A stretch of 41,414 bases of DNA from Mycobacteriales bacterium (GTDB taxonomy: Bacteria; Actinomycetota; Actinomycetes; Mycobacteriales; CADCTP01): the NCBI GenBank assembly GCA_035995165.1, contig DASYKU010000095.1:1-41414 (forward strand). The letters are read 5' to 3'. Every line of letters starts with the position of its first letter. Within the stretch, counting starts at the first letter, position 1. Shown piece by piece: positions 7,466 through 15,291 of this stretch. Made by a program: the position numbers and the translations under genes. A model generated the notes under the pieces. That model worked only from the letters and a program-made list of their open reading frames with translations. It was not told the origin of the DNA and made no database searches.

Positions 7466-7927
7466 GTGACCGAGTCCGTCCCACCCGCACACGGTCCCAC
7501 GCCCGGTTCCGTATGCCGCCGCGGTGCCGGGATCGTCGCACTGCTGCTGCTCGCCGGCACGCACGTCGCCCCGCTGCGGACCGGCGGAAGAGCCGCCTAC
7601 CTGGACGCCGGCCTGGCCACGGTCGCGGCCGCCGCGCTGCTCACCGCCGGCCTGCTCGCCGCCCGGGACACCCGCTGGGACTGGTACGGCGCGGGCCTGC
7701 TGGCCGCCGCGGCCCTGGCCGGCTACCTGGTCAGCCGCGGCATCGGCTGGCCCGGCGCCAGCACCGTCGTCGGCCACTGGAGGTCCCCGGCCGGCACCGC
7801 GGCCGTCGCCGCCGACCTGCTCACGCTGGCCGTGGTGGCGGCCGGGCCGGTCAGCGAGCGGCACGCAGGAGCGGCACGAACAGAACCAGGGCGACCGCCT
7901 GGACCGTCCCCACGAACGCGACCGTGA
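7466..7927 (+). CDS. Small membrane protein of unknown function
   Basis: A 153-residue protein with four hydrophobic segments and no recognised catalytic motif. The third segment is followed by YLVSRGIGWPGASTVVGHW. This resembles a loop (YxxSRxxGLPG...GNW) that I associate with many uncharacterised actinobacterial four-helix membrane proteins. GTG 7466 is chosen because AGGAG lies 5 bases upstream; an in-frame ATG at 7397 would overlap the kinase start codon and lacks a ribosome site. It is divergent from the two-component operon and shares its operator region, so it may be a target of that system. The last 25 codons overlap the 3' end of the convergent MFS gene by 77 bases. Confidence 0.65.
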   Translation: MTESVPPAHGPTPGSVCRRGAGIVALLLLAGTHVAPLRTGGRAAYLDAGLATVAAAALLTAGLLAARDTRWDWYGAGLLAAAALAGYLVSRGIGWPGASTVVGHWRSPAGTAAVAADLLTLAVVAAGPVSERHAGAARTEPGRPPGPSPRTRP

Positions 7928-9047
7928 CGCCGAGGCCGTGCTCGTAGAGCAGGCCGATCAGCGCCGCGCCGGCCAGCCAGGCCAGGCCGTACACGGCGGT
8001 GAAGGTGCCGTAGCCGGCGCCGCGGCGGTGCGCCGGGACGAGGTCGGCGACGGCGGCCCGCATGGTCGAGTCGTGCACGCCCATGGCGGCGCCCCAGACC
8101 ACCGCGCCGGCCACGAACAGCCCGGTCGTCGCGGAGAACGAGAGCAGCGGGACCACCGCGGCCAGCGGCGGCAGCACCACCAGCCCGCGCAGCCCGATCC
8201 GGTCGTAGACCCGGCCGAAGGCGACGGCGGCGATCGCGGCCGCGGCCATCGCCACCGCGTACAGGACCGGGACGAGCGGGGTGGCGAGCAGGTGCCGGCT
8301 GGTGAGGTGGAAGGCGAGCACGGCCCAGGTGGAGAAGCCGAGCATGGTGGTCGCGGAGAACGCCGCGTACTGCCAGAACCGGCGCGGCAGGCCGGCCTCC
8401 AGCCGCAGCCGTTTCTTCTCCGGGACCTCCACGGCCGGCTCCCAGACCGCCGGGTCCGGCGCCCGGCGGCGCAGCCGGGCCAGCGCCGCCAGCGCCAGCG
8501 CCCCCGGTACGGCCAGCAGCCCGAACGCCAGCCGGTACCCGCCGCCGAGCGCGATCGTCGCCGCGATCAGCAGCGGCCCGGTCATCGCGCCGACCTGGTC
8601 GACCGCCTCGTGCAGCCCGAAGGCGTAGCCGCGGCCGAGCTTCGCCGAGGCATGCGCGAGCATCGTGTCCCGGGCCGGGGTCCGCACCGCCTTGCCGACC
8701 CGCTCGCCGTTGTAGAGCAGGCCGGCCGCGGTCAGGCCGCCGGCCAGCGCGAGCAGCGGTACGCAGACCGCGGTCAGCCCGTAGCCGAGGATCGTCTGCG
8801 GCCAGGGCCGCCGGGACCGGTCCACGAACCGGCCGGTGACCAGCCGCAGCACCAGCGCGGCCGCCTCCCCGGCGCCGGTGACCAGCCCGACGACCGCGGC
8901 GGTCGCGCCGAGCGAGCCCAGGTACGGCCCGATGATCGAGCGGGCGCCCTCGTAGACCACGTCGGCCAGCGCGGAGACGATCCCGAAGCCGACGACGAAC
9001 CGGACCGGGCTGATCCGGTTGGCCGCCGGCTCAGGTCGGGGCGGCAC
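7851..9047 (-). CDS. MFS transporter, last gene of the envelope-lipid operon
   Basis: A 398-residue major facilitator superfamily protein with twelve hydrophobic segments. The loop between helices 2 and 3 reads GRFVDRSRRPWP, a version of the MFS GxxxDRxGRR motif. A long charged central loop (RRRAPDPAVWEPAVEVPEKKRLR) divides the two halves. The substrate is unknown. Start GTG 9045-9047 overlaps the stop of the PAP2 gene by 17 bases, so it is co-transcribed and perhaps translationally coupled with it. It may be a passenger or may export a product of the operon. Confidence 0.9.
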   Translation of the reverse strand: MPPRPEPAANRISPVRFVVGFGIVSALADVVYEGARSIIGPYLGSLGATAAVVGLVTGAGEAAALVLRLVTGRFVDRSRRPWPQTILGYGLTAVCVPLLALAGGLTAAGLLYNGERVGKAVRTPARDTMLAHASAKLGRGYAFGLHEAVDQVGAMTGPLLIAATIALGGGYRLAFGLLAVPGALALAALARLRRRAPDPAVWEPAVEVPEKKRLRLEAGLPRRFWQYAAFSATTMLGFSTWAVLAFHLTSRHLLATPLVPVLYAVAMAAAAIAAVAFGRVYDRIGLRGLVVLPPLAAVVPLLSFSATTGLFVAGAVVWGAAMGVHDSTMRAAVADLVPAHRRGAGYGTFTAVYGLAWLAGAALIGLLYEHGLGVTVAFVGTVQAVALVLFVPLLRAAR

Positions 9048-9774
9048 GTTCGGCGGCGGCCAGCGGCCGGGGCGCCGGCGCCCACCGCAGCACGCCGGTC
9101 GCGGCGGTCGCGGCCAGCGCGACGGCCACCCCGGCGACGACGTCGAGGGTGTAGTGGTTCGCGGTGGTGACCGTCACCGCGGCGGTGATCAGCGGGTAGA
9201 CGGCGGCCCCGATCTTCCGTACGCGGCCGGTCAGGACCGTGCCGGCCAGCACCGCGACCCAGGTCGCCCAGGCCAGGTGCAGCGAGGGCATGGCCGCGAA
9301 CTCGTCCGGGGACACCGGTCCGGCCGGTCCGGTGCCGAGCCCGGCCGCGGCCAGCGAGTCGACGAACCCGCCGCCGGGCAGCAGCCGCGGCGGCATCACC
9401 GGGTAGACCAGGAAGACCGCCAGCCCGACCAGGTTGATCGCGACCAGCGCGGTCCGGGCCGGCCGGTACGCGTCCGGCCGGAACCACCAGCACCAGGCCA
9501 GCAGCCCGATCGTGACCGGGATGTGCGCGAACTGGTACCAGCCGCCGGCCAGCAGCTCGAACAGCCCGTGCCGGGACAGCCAGTCGTTCGCCGGGTGCTC
9601 GAGGTCCAGGTGCAGGACCCGCTCCAGCGCGAGCACGTCGTCCGCGTGCCGCTCGGCCTCGCCGCTGCGGGTCGCGGCCAGCCGGCGGACCCAGTCGTAC
9701 ACCCGCACCAGCAGGAGCACGACGACGATCTCGCCGAGCAGGTACGGCCGGACGCGGTCGCGGCGCAATCCCAT
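9031..9774 (-). CDS. PAP2-superfamily membrane phosphatase/phosphotransferase
   Basis: A 247-residue membrane protein of the PAP2 superfamily, resembling the inositolphosphotransferase/AUR1-like branch. The second phosphatase motif is PSLHLAWAT (Ser and catalytic His) and the third is ANHYTLDVVAGV (His and Asp). The preceding FLVYPVMPPRLLPGGGFVDS is typical of this branch. The first motif (KxxxxxxRP) is not obvious, as is common there. About six membrane helices are present. Start ATG 9772-9774 overlaps the stop of the preceding flippase-like gene in a TGATG arrangement, so translation is coupled. Family members dephosphorylate lipid phosphates or transfer phospho-head groups at the outer membrane face, which fits the neighbouring glycosyltransferase and flippase-like genes. 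Confidence 0.88.
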   Translation of the reverse strand: MGLRRDRVRPYLLGEIVVVLLLVRVYDWVRRLAATRSGEAERHADDVLALERVLHLDLEHPANDWLSRHGLFELLAGGWYQFAHIPVTIGLLAWCWWFRPDAYRPARTALVAINLVGLAVFLVYPVMPPRLLPGGGFVDSLAAAGLGTGPAGPVSPDEFAAMPSLHLAWATWVAVLAGTVLTGRVRKIGAAVYPLITAAVTVTTANHYTLDVVAGVAVALAATAATGVLRWAPAPRPLAAAERAAPT

Positions 9775-10739
9775 CAAATGATGCGGCGTTTCACGAGCAC
9801 CCCGAGGGTCCAGGCGCCCGGCACGAGCGGCACCCACACCGTGAGGAACCGGTACGCCAGCAGCCCGCCCACGGCCGCCGGCACCGTCAGGCCGGACGCG
9901 ACCAACGCGGCTCCGAGCACGACGTCCAGGCTACCGATGCCGCCGGGTGACGGGATCAGCGCGCTCAGCGCGGACGAGCCGAGGTAGACCGCCAGCACCA
10001 CCCCGAGCGGGAGCGGGCTCCCGACCGCGTGCAGGACGCCGTACAGGACGATCCCGTGCACGACCGGCAGGGCGAGCGCGCCGGCCCAGAGCTGGGCCGC
10101 CCGCCGCGGGTGGGTGGCGACCGCGGCCAGCCGGCGGTACTCCTCGACCACCCGGACCCGCACCGCCCGCAGCGGCCGCCGGGCCAGCACCGCGGCGGCG
10201 GCCAGCACGACCAGGACACCGGCCAGCACGAGGCCGCCGGACCCGTCGGAGAGCCGGTCGACCCGGGTGCTCGCCTCCGTCCGCAGCGCCGGCGGGGCGA
10301 ACGCGATCGTCGCCACCAGCAGCGCCAGGTGGGTCACCGCGCCGGCGCTGGCGTTCAGTGCCTGGCAGGCGAACGCGGCGTCGCGGGTCATCCCCTGCCG
10401 GCGCAGGAACCGGACGTTCACGGCCAGCCCGCCGGCCCCGGCCGGCAGCACGTGGTTGACGAACGAGCCCGCGACCTGGACCGCGAACAGCCGCAGCAGC
10501 GGCGGCCGGTCGGCCAGCACGCCCATCTGCATGACCGTCCCGGAGATCCAGATCAGGCAGGCGGCCGCGGCGGCGAAGATCAGCCACTCGCCGTCCGCGG
10601 CCAGCAGCTGGCCGGCCCCACCGGCCAGCGCGGACCGGTGCAGCACCGCGACGACGACCGCGCCGAGCGCGACCAGCCCGGCCAGCCCGGTGGTCACCGG
10701 CGAGATCCGGCCGTCCTCGATCGGGTCGAGCGCGGTCAC
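9774..10739 (-). CDS. YbhN/UPF0104 flippase-like membrane protein (LPG_synthase_TM)
   Basis: A 321-residue polytopic membrane protein of the family named after the transmembrane half of lysylphosphatidylglycerol synthase (MprF). Typical features are SFVNHVLPAGAGGLAVNVRF near residue 90 with QGMTRDAAF after it, and SALIPSPGGIGSLDVVLGAAL near 250 with its conserved P-G-G-G-E/D-like turn. Around eight helices are present and the protein ends in a short basic tail (VKRRII). Known relatives flip or transport lipids or are found with GT4 and dolichol-type glycosyltransferases. GTG 10737-10739 overlaps the glycosyltransferase stop by a GTGA junction; the gene ends in a TGATG junction with the PAP2 gene. 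Confidence 0.88.
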   Translation of the reverse strand: MTALDPIEDGRISPVTTGLAGLVALGAVVVAVLHRSALAGGAGQLLAADGEWLIFAAAAACLIWISGTVMQMGVLADRPPLLRLFAVQVAGSFVNHVLPAGAGGLAVNVRFLRRQGMTRDAAFACQALNASAGAVTHLALLVATIAFAPPALRTEASTRVDRLSDGSGGLVLAGVLVVLAAAAVLARRPLRAVRVRVVEEYRRLAAVATHPRRAAQLWAGALALPVVHGIVLYGVLHAVGSPLPLGVVLAVYLGSSALSALIPSPGGIGSLDVVLGAALVASGLTVPAAVGGLLAYRFLTVWVPLVPGAWTLGVLVKRRII

Positions 10740-11848
10740 CGCCGGGCCCCGGTGAGCGGACGGGGCATGCCCAGCAGCGCCGCCGCCTCGTCGTACGCGG
10801 CGGCCGAGCGGGCCAGCACCGCGTCCCAGCTGATCGGGCAGGGCGTCTCCCGGTTGTGCCGGGAGATCGACTCGCGCAGCGGCTCGTCGGTGGCCAGCCG
10901 GACCAGCTGCGCGGCCATCTGCTCGTCGGTGCCGGACAGCAGCCCCTCCTGCCCGTGCCGGACGAACTCGACCACCCCGGTCGAGGCCCGGGCCAGCACC
11001 GGCAGCCCGGCGCAGCGGGCCTCCAGCGCCGCGATGCCGAACGACTCCAGCCCGGCCGGCGCCACGAACACGTCGGCCGAGTGCAGCAGGCCGGCGACGA
11101 CCGAGCGCGGGGCACTGCCGGGAAGGGTCACCCACGGCATCATGCCGTGTTCGCGCAGGTACCGCTGGGCCGCCGGCCGGCGCGGTCCGTCCCCGAGCAC
11201 CACGGCCCGCAGCCGGATCGAGTCCGGGATCTCGGCCCGGGCCTGCCGCAGCATGCGCAGCAGCGGCAGGGTGCGCTTGCGAACGGTCAGCCGCATCACC
11301 GCGGCGATCACGATCGTGTCCGGGATCCGGGGCCGCCGCGGCTGGTCCCAGTCCCCCTGGTCGATGCCGTTGGGCAGCATCGTCACGGTGGTGCCGCGGG
11401 GGAGCATCCGGCGGACCGGGGCCGCGGCGGCCGCGCTGACCGCGGTCCAGCGGATCGGCAACCGGCTGATCCCGGCGACCGCGTCGACCGACCGGAAGAT
11501 CGGGGCCACGTACGCCCAGAGCGAGTGCACGGTCACCACGGTCGGGATGCCGGCCCGGGCGGCCGCGCCCGCGACCGAGAACGCCAGCGGCGAGCCCACC
11601 CCGACGTGCACGTGCACGGCGTCGAACTTCCCGCCCAGGACCGTACGGACGGCGGCGGCGGGGCGGCGTACCCGCGGGCCGCTCACCCGGTGCACCGGCA
11701 GCGGATCGGGCTCCGGTCCCGGGCCGGAGCCGGTGACGACCTCGACGGTGTGCCCGGCCGCCTGCTGGTGGCCCGCGAGCCCGGCGATCTGCAGCTCCAT
11801 CCCGCCGAGCCGCGGCAGGTACGAGTCGCTGACGTGCGCGATCCTCAT
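10736..11848 (-). CDS. GT4-family glycosyltransferase
   Basis: A 370-residue GT-B fold glycosyltransferase of family GT4. The N-terminal domain starts MRIAHVSDSYLPRLGGMELQ with the glycine-rich acceptor loop. VTVHSLW and LPNGID (near 190-215) mark the domain boundary. The C-terminal nucleotide-sugar site has GDGPRR near 260 and the E-x7-E motif in GLESFGIAALEA near 300. The donor is probably a GDP- or UDP-sugar; members include PimB/PimA mannosyltransferases, MshA and PIG-A. ATG 11846-11848 overlaps the PIG-L stop in an ATGA junction. The run of overlaps with PIG-L upstream and the flippase-like gene downstream argues for a joint pathway. Confidence 0.93.
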   Translation of the reverse strand: MRIAHVSDSYLPRLGGMELQIAGLAGHQQAAGHTVEVVTGSGPGPEPDPLPVHRVSGPRVRRPAAAVRTVLGGKFDAVHVHVGVGSPLAFSVAGAAARAGIPTVVTVHSLWAYVAPIFRSVDAVAGISRLPIRWTAVSAAAAAPVRRMLPRGTTVTMLPNGIDQGDWDQPRRPRIPDTIVIAAVMRLTVRKRTLPLLRMLRQARAEIPDSIRLRAVVLGDGPRRPAAQRYLREHGMMPWVTLPGSAPRSVVAGLLHSADVFVAPAGLESFGIAALEARCAGLPVLARASTGVVEFVRHGQEGLLSGTDEQMAAQLVRLATDEPLRESISRHNRETPCPISWDAVLARSAAAYDEAAALLGMPRPLTGARR

Positions 11849-12693
11849 GCGTCCTGCCGGACCGGCGTACGCAGCGAGGCGAAGACGTCGTCGGACAGCG
11901 GCGGGCCCGGGACCCGGCCGCGCTCGACGTACCACTCCCGGCCGAGGACGCGGGCGAACACCGGGCGGGGCAGCCGCAGCAGCACCGCCACCGTCCGGAT
12001 CCCGGTGTCGGCGCCGGCCTGGCTGGCGTGCGCGGCCAGCGCCGCCCGCTTCGCCGCCAGGTACGGCCGGACGTCCAGCTCGTGGGTCAGCTCCGCCCGC
12101 GGCGTGTACGCCCGGTCCAGCGCCGGCATCGACCAGCGCCGCCGCAGCACGGGCAGCCGGCGCAGCAGCCGGACCACCCGCAGCAGCGTGTCCCGGTCCA
12201 CGGTCGCCTCCAGCACGACCGGCGTGCCGGCCAGCGCCGCGGCCCGGACCCCGACCCGGTGCACCTGCACGTGGTCGGGGTGGCCGTAGCCGCCGGCCGG
12301 GTCGTACACGGTCAGCGCGTCGGCCCGCTCGGCCCGCAGGATCACGGCCACCTGCTCGGCCACGGCCTCGACGTCGGCGTCGGCGAACGCGCCCGGGACC
12401 CGGTGCGCACCGTCCATGCCGGAGTCGGCGTGGCCGAGCCAGCGCACGTCGTAGCAGCCGAGCGCGGACGCGGCCGTCTCCAGCTCCCGGACCCGGCGGT
12501 CGCCGAGCCCGTCCCGGCGGGCGGCGTCGGTCAGCCCGGCCTCGCCGCGGGTCGCGACGACCAGCACGACCCGGTGCCCCTCGGCCGCCGCGCGGGCCAT
12601 CAGGCCGCCGGTCAGCAGGGCCTCGTCGTCGGGGTGGGCGTGCAGGCAGACGAGGGTGCGGGAGGCCGCGTCGACCGCGGACGGCGTGGTCAC
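11845..12693 (-). CDS. PIG-L/LmbE-family N-deacetylase
   Basis: A 282-residue zinc-dependent de-N-acetylase of the PIG-L family, which contains MshB (GlcNAc-inositol deacetylase of mycothiol synthesis), Mca and eukaryotic PIG-L. The metal site is visible: AHPDDEALLTGG near residues 19-30 (His, Asp-Asp) and GHPDHVQVH near 150 (second His pair). It also has VVATRGEAG after the second strand, a family hallmark. The start GTG 12691-12693 is 6 bases after a TAGCGT element, so the operon mRNA is probably leaderless. First gene of the five-gene minus-strand operon. Whether it is the genome's MshB or a paralogue acting on a lipid-linked amino sugar cannot be told from the window. Confidence 0.92.
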   Translation of the reverse strand: MTTPSAVDAASRTLVCLHAHPDDEALLTGGLMARAAAEGHRVVLVVATRGEAGLTDAARRDGLGDRRVRELETAASALGCYDVRWLGHADSGMDGAHRVPGAFADADVEAVAEQVAVILRAERADALTVYDPAGGYGHPDHVQVHRVGVRAAALAGTPVVLEATVDRDTLLRVVRLLRRLPVLRRRWSMPALDRAYTPRAELTHELDVRPYLAAKRAALAAHASQAGADTGIRTVAVLLRLPRPVFARVLGREWYVERGRVPGPPLSDDVFASLRTPVRQDA

Positions 12694-12699
12694 GGCGCG

Positions 12700-12705
12700 A
12701 CGCTA
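12700..12705 (-). promoter_or_regulatory. -10 element of the PIG-L/GT4 operon
   Basis: Minus-strand TAGCGT lies 6 bases before the GTG start at 12693. The same hexamer and spacing recur upstream of the genes starting at 22145 and 39120. Confidence 0.55.
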
Positions 12706-12780
12706 GAAACCCCCCGGCAAACGGACGGCAAACGGGCTCAGCCCAGGCGGAGGCGGCGAGGCGGTCCGGGTCGGCGAGCA

Positions 12781-12999
12781 CGTCGATGGCGGCCGGACCT
12801 GGCCGGGCCGGAGGCTCTCCCGATGGCCGGGCTCGTCCGGACGTACCTGCGAGCCACCGGGCGGCGCCGGCTGATCCTGCCGGTCCGCAGTCCGGCGGCG
12901 CGGGCGATCCGGGCCGGTGCGAACCTCGCCCCCGACCGCGCCGTCGGCGAACTCACCTGGGCCGACCACGTCGCCCACCGGGGCCCCGCTCCGCGCTGA
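12781..12999 (+). pseudogene. 3' relic of an NmrA-like NAD(P)-binding protein
   Basis: One plus-strand frame reads as the C-terminal fifth of an NmrA/atypical-SDR protein: DLAGPEALPMAGLVRTYL, then RATGRRRLILPV, then RAGANLAPDRAVGELTW, then a stop at 12997. Full-length relatives contain a matching GGPE...LARxYLxATGRRR...GANLAPDRAVG tail. No start codon, Rossmann fold or dinucleotide motif is present upstream, since the region before 12781 is the promoter of the PIG-L operon. It is therefore a truncated remnant. Its last 47 bases overlap the 3' end of the convergent MFS gene. Confidence 0.65.
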
Positions 13000-14173
13000 G
13001 CTCCCGTACGAGGACGGGGAGCGCGACGAGCAGGGCGAGCGCGCGGATCGCGCCGGCGACGGGATAGCCGGCGCGGACGCCGAGGGCGTGCGCCACCAGC
13101 CCGCCGGTGAGCGCGCCGGGCGGGATCAGCCCCCAGCCCAGCATCCGGTAGACGCTGTTGACCCGGCCCAGCAGTTCCGACGGCACGATCTGCTGGCGCA
13201 GGCTCACGGTCACGATGTTCCAGAGCCCGGTGACGAACCCGTTGCCGGCCAGCAGCACCGCCAGCACCGCCGGGTCCGGCGCCAGCCCGATGCCGACGAA
13301 CAGCAGCACGTTCGCCGCCAGCGCGGCCAGCAGCGCCGGCAGCGCGCCGGTCCGGGCGATGATCCGCGCGTTCACCAGCCCGCCGACCACGCTGCCGACG
13401 GCCCCGCCGGCGAGCAGCAGCCCGTACCCGCGGGCGTCGAGGTGCAGCGTCCGGGTGGCCAGCAGCACCAGCGTCACGCCGCCGAGCTGGAAACAGAAGT
13501 TGTTGACGCCGAGCAGCAGCGCGAGCGTGCGCAGCAGCCGGTGCCGGGTCAGGTAACGCAGGCCGTCCGCGATCGCGGTCCGGATCGGCAGCTGCCCCGA
13601 CGGCCGGGCCCGCCGGGGCAGCGTGGCCAGCAGCGCCGCCGACAGCGCGAACGTCCCGGCGTCCAGGCCGAACGGCAGCGCCACCGAGACCGCGAACAGC
13701 AGGCTGCCCACCGGCGGCCCGAGGAACAGCTGCCCGATCGTGGTGACCGTGTACTGGGCCGCGTTCGCCTTGTGCAGCAGGGGTTTCGGGACGAGGTCGG
13801 GCAGGATCGCCTGGGCCGCGTTGCCGAACACCACCTCGCCCGCGCCGAGCCCGAACGCGAGCACGGCGAGCACCGGGATCGTGATCGTCCCGAACGCGGC
13901 CAGCACGGCCACGACGGCGACCAGCCCGGCCTGCAGGGCCTGCGCGCGCCACATCAGCGCGGCCCGGTCGTACCGGTCGACGAGGGCGCCGGCCGGCAAC
14001 GACAACACCAGCCAGGGCAGGTACGTCGCGGCCGAGACGACCGAGATCAGCCGCGGATCGCGGGTGATCGTCACCGCCAGCAGCGCAACGGCGGCGGCGA
14101 ACGCGCCGTCGCCGACGTTGTCCACCGCCGCCGCCCACCACAGCCGCCGGTACTCGGTGGACAGTCGGGTCAC
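12953..14173 (-). CDS. MFS exporter (EntS-like) divergent from an ArsR-type regulator
   Basis: A 406-residue major facilitator with about twelve hydrophobic segments, of the EntS/MFS_3 type, which includes enterobactin exporters and multidrug pumps. LVLSLPAGALVDRYDRAALMW near residues 54-74 is the loop 2-3 motif, and NSVYRMLGWGLIPPGALTGG near 345 is the C-terminal family signature. The start is GTG 14171-14173 with GACACT 6 bases upstream. It is divergent from the DUF5937/ArsR regulator gene with a 65-base gap carrying two palindromes, the standard layout for a repressor controlling its exporter. Its 3' end covers the relic at 12781-12999. Confidence 0.92.
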   Translation of the reverse strand: MTRLSTEYRRLWWAAAVDNVGDGAFAAAVALLAVTITRDPRLISVVSAATYLPWLVLSLPAGALVDRYDRAALMWRAQALQAGLVAVVAVLAAFGTITIPVLAVLAFGLGAGEVVFGNAAQAILPDLVPKPLLHKANAAQYTVTTIGQLFLGPPVGSLLFAVSVALPFGLDAGTFALSAALLATLPRRARPSGQLPIRTAIADGLRYLTRHRLLRTLALLLGVNNFCFQLGGVTLVLLATRTLHLDARGYGLLLAGGAVGSVVGGLVNARIIARTGALPALLAALAANVLLFVGIGLAPDPAVLAVLLAGNGFVTGLWNIVTVSLRQQIVPSELLGRVNSVYRMLGWGLIPPGALTGGLVAHALGVRAGYPVAGAIRALALLVALPVLVRELSAERGPGGRRGRPR

Positions 14174-14181
14174 CGGGCGAG

Positions 14182-14196
14182 TGTCCGATCAGGACA
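14182..14196. promoter_or_regulatory. Inverted repeat at the MFS exporter promoter
   Basis: TGTCC-GATCA-GGACA forms a 15-bp dyad overlapping the putative MFS -10 (minus-strand GACACT). GGACAGT recurs at 14159, 14192 and 14204, so this may be a second recognition site, perhaps for the divergent regulator. Confidence 0.4.
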
Positions 14197-14211
14197 GTCG
14201 TCGGGACAGTG

Positions 14212-14228
14212 TGTAGCTCTGTGCTACA
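14212..14228. promoter_or_regulatory. Perfect palindrome, probable ArsR-type operator
   Basis: TGTAGCTCTGTGCTACA has perfect 6-bp arms around 5 bases and overlaps a TACATA-like -10 (14225-14230) located 8 bases before the regulator's GTG at 14239. Position over the promoter suggests autorepression. Confidence 0.55.
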
Positions 14229-14238
14229 TACTCGGCCG

Positions 14239-15282
14239 GTGGCCCTGACCGTGGAGCTCGGCGTCGACGACCTGGCCGGGACCCGGTTCGCGGTCTCGCC
14301 GCTGTCGGAGACGCTGTCGGCGCTGCAGCTGCTCGGCGGCGTCGCCGCCCGGCCGGAGCAGAGCCTGCGCTGGCTGCGCTGGGCCACCGACGAGCTCGCC
14401 GCCCGGCCGCTGGAGCTGCCGCGGACCTGGCCGCTGATCGTCAACGGCCGGCCGAGCTGGCCGCAGTTCCTGTTCCCGGCGCCGGTCTCGGCGGCCGGCA
14501 CCCTCGACGACGAGCTCGCCGCGATGCGCCGGACCACCGCCCGGCAGGTCCGGGCCAGCCTGCGCCGGGTCTTCGGCGACGACCTCCCGGACGCGGCGGC
14601 CGAGCTGGCCGCGCACCCGGCCGCCGGACTGCGGGCGATCGCGGCCGAGCTGCGGGCCGCGTACGACCGGCTGGTGGCGCCGCACTGGCCGCGGATCCGG
14701 GCCGTGCTCGACGCCGACATCGCGTACCGGGCCCGGCAGCTGACCGGCGGGGGAGCGCGGCGGCTGTTCGAGGACCTGCACCCGGACCTGGCCTGGCAGG
14801 ACGGGCGGCTGCGGGTGACCCGGCCCCGGACCGACCGGGTCGTGACGGCCGCCGGCGGCGGGCTGGTGCTGCTCCCGGTCGTGCTCGCCACCCCGTACGT
14901 GCTGGTCAAGCTGCACACGACCACGCGGACCACGGTGCGCTACCCGGCCCGCGGGGCCGGTGCGCTCTGGACCGCCGGCACCCGGCCGCCGCGCGGCTCC
15001 GCGGTCCGCCTGCTCGGCCGTCCCCGGGCGTCGCTGCTGGAGGCGCTGCGCTCGCCGGCGACGACCACCGACCTGGCCCGGGCCCTCGGCGTCACCCCGA
15101 GCGCGGTCTCCCAGCACCTGTCCGTCCTGCGCGACAGCGGCCTCGTCACGGCCGAACGCCGCGGCCGCACCGTCCTCTACCTCACCACCGCCCGCGCCCT
15201 CCCCCTCCTCGACCCCCTGACGGAGTCCGTGCCGCGTCCGTGCACGGGGGTGGCGCGGCCTGGCGGAGGGTGCGGTGGCTAG
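14239..15282 (+). CDS. ArsR-family regulator with N-terminal DUF5937-type domain
   Basis: A 347-residue transcription factor. The long N-terminal domain (residues about 1-255) resembles DUF5937: it has FAVSPLSETLSALQLL near 12-27 and a regular series of alpha helices with many W/P residues. The C-terminal winged helix (about 265-330) contains RASLLEALRSPATTTDLARALGV, VTPSAVSQHLSVLRDSGLV (recognition helix) and RRGRTVLYL (wing). GTG 14239 is chosen over an upstream ATG-like start because the palindrome and -10 lie directly before it. It probably senses a small molecule and represses itself and the divergent MFS gene. Confidence 0.88.
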   Translation: MALTVELGVDDLAGTRFAVSPLSETLSALQLLGGVAARPEQSLRWLRWATDELAARPLELPRTWPLIVNGRPSWPQFLFPAPVSAAGTLDDELAAMRRTTARQVRASLRRVFGDDLPDAAAELAAHPAAGLRAIAAELRAAYDRLVAPHWPRIRAVLDADIAYRARQLTGGGARRLFEDLHPDLAWQDGRLRVTRPRTDRVVTAAGGGLVLLPVVLATPYVLVKLHTTTRTTVRYPARGAGALWTAGTRPPRGSAVRLLGRPRASLLEALRSPATTTDLARALGVTPSAVSQHLSVLRDSGLVTAERRGRTVLYLTTARALPLLDPLTESVPRPCTGVARPGGGCGG

Positions 15283-15285
15283 GTT
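15280..15285 (+). promoter_or_regulatory. -10 element of the isomerase-like gene
   Basis: TAGGTT followed by 6 bases and GTG 15292; leaderless layout. The next gene uses the identical hexamer and spacing. Confidence 0.55.
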
Positions 15286-15291
15286 CGGCCG

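Noticed and set aside
11849-12781. Extension of the GT4 frame upstream to 12781
   Set aside because: The extension is antisense-composition sequence overlapping the PIG-L gene; the ATG at 11848 with ATGA coupling is clearly the start.
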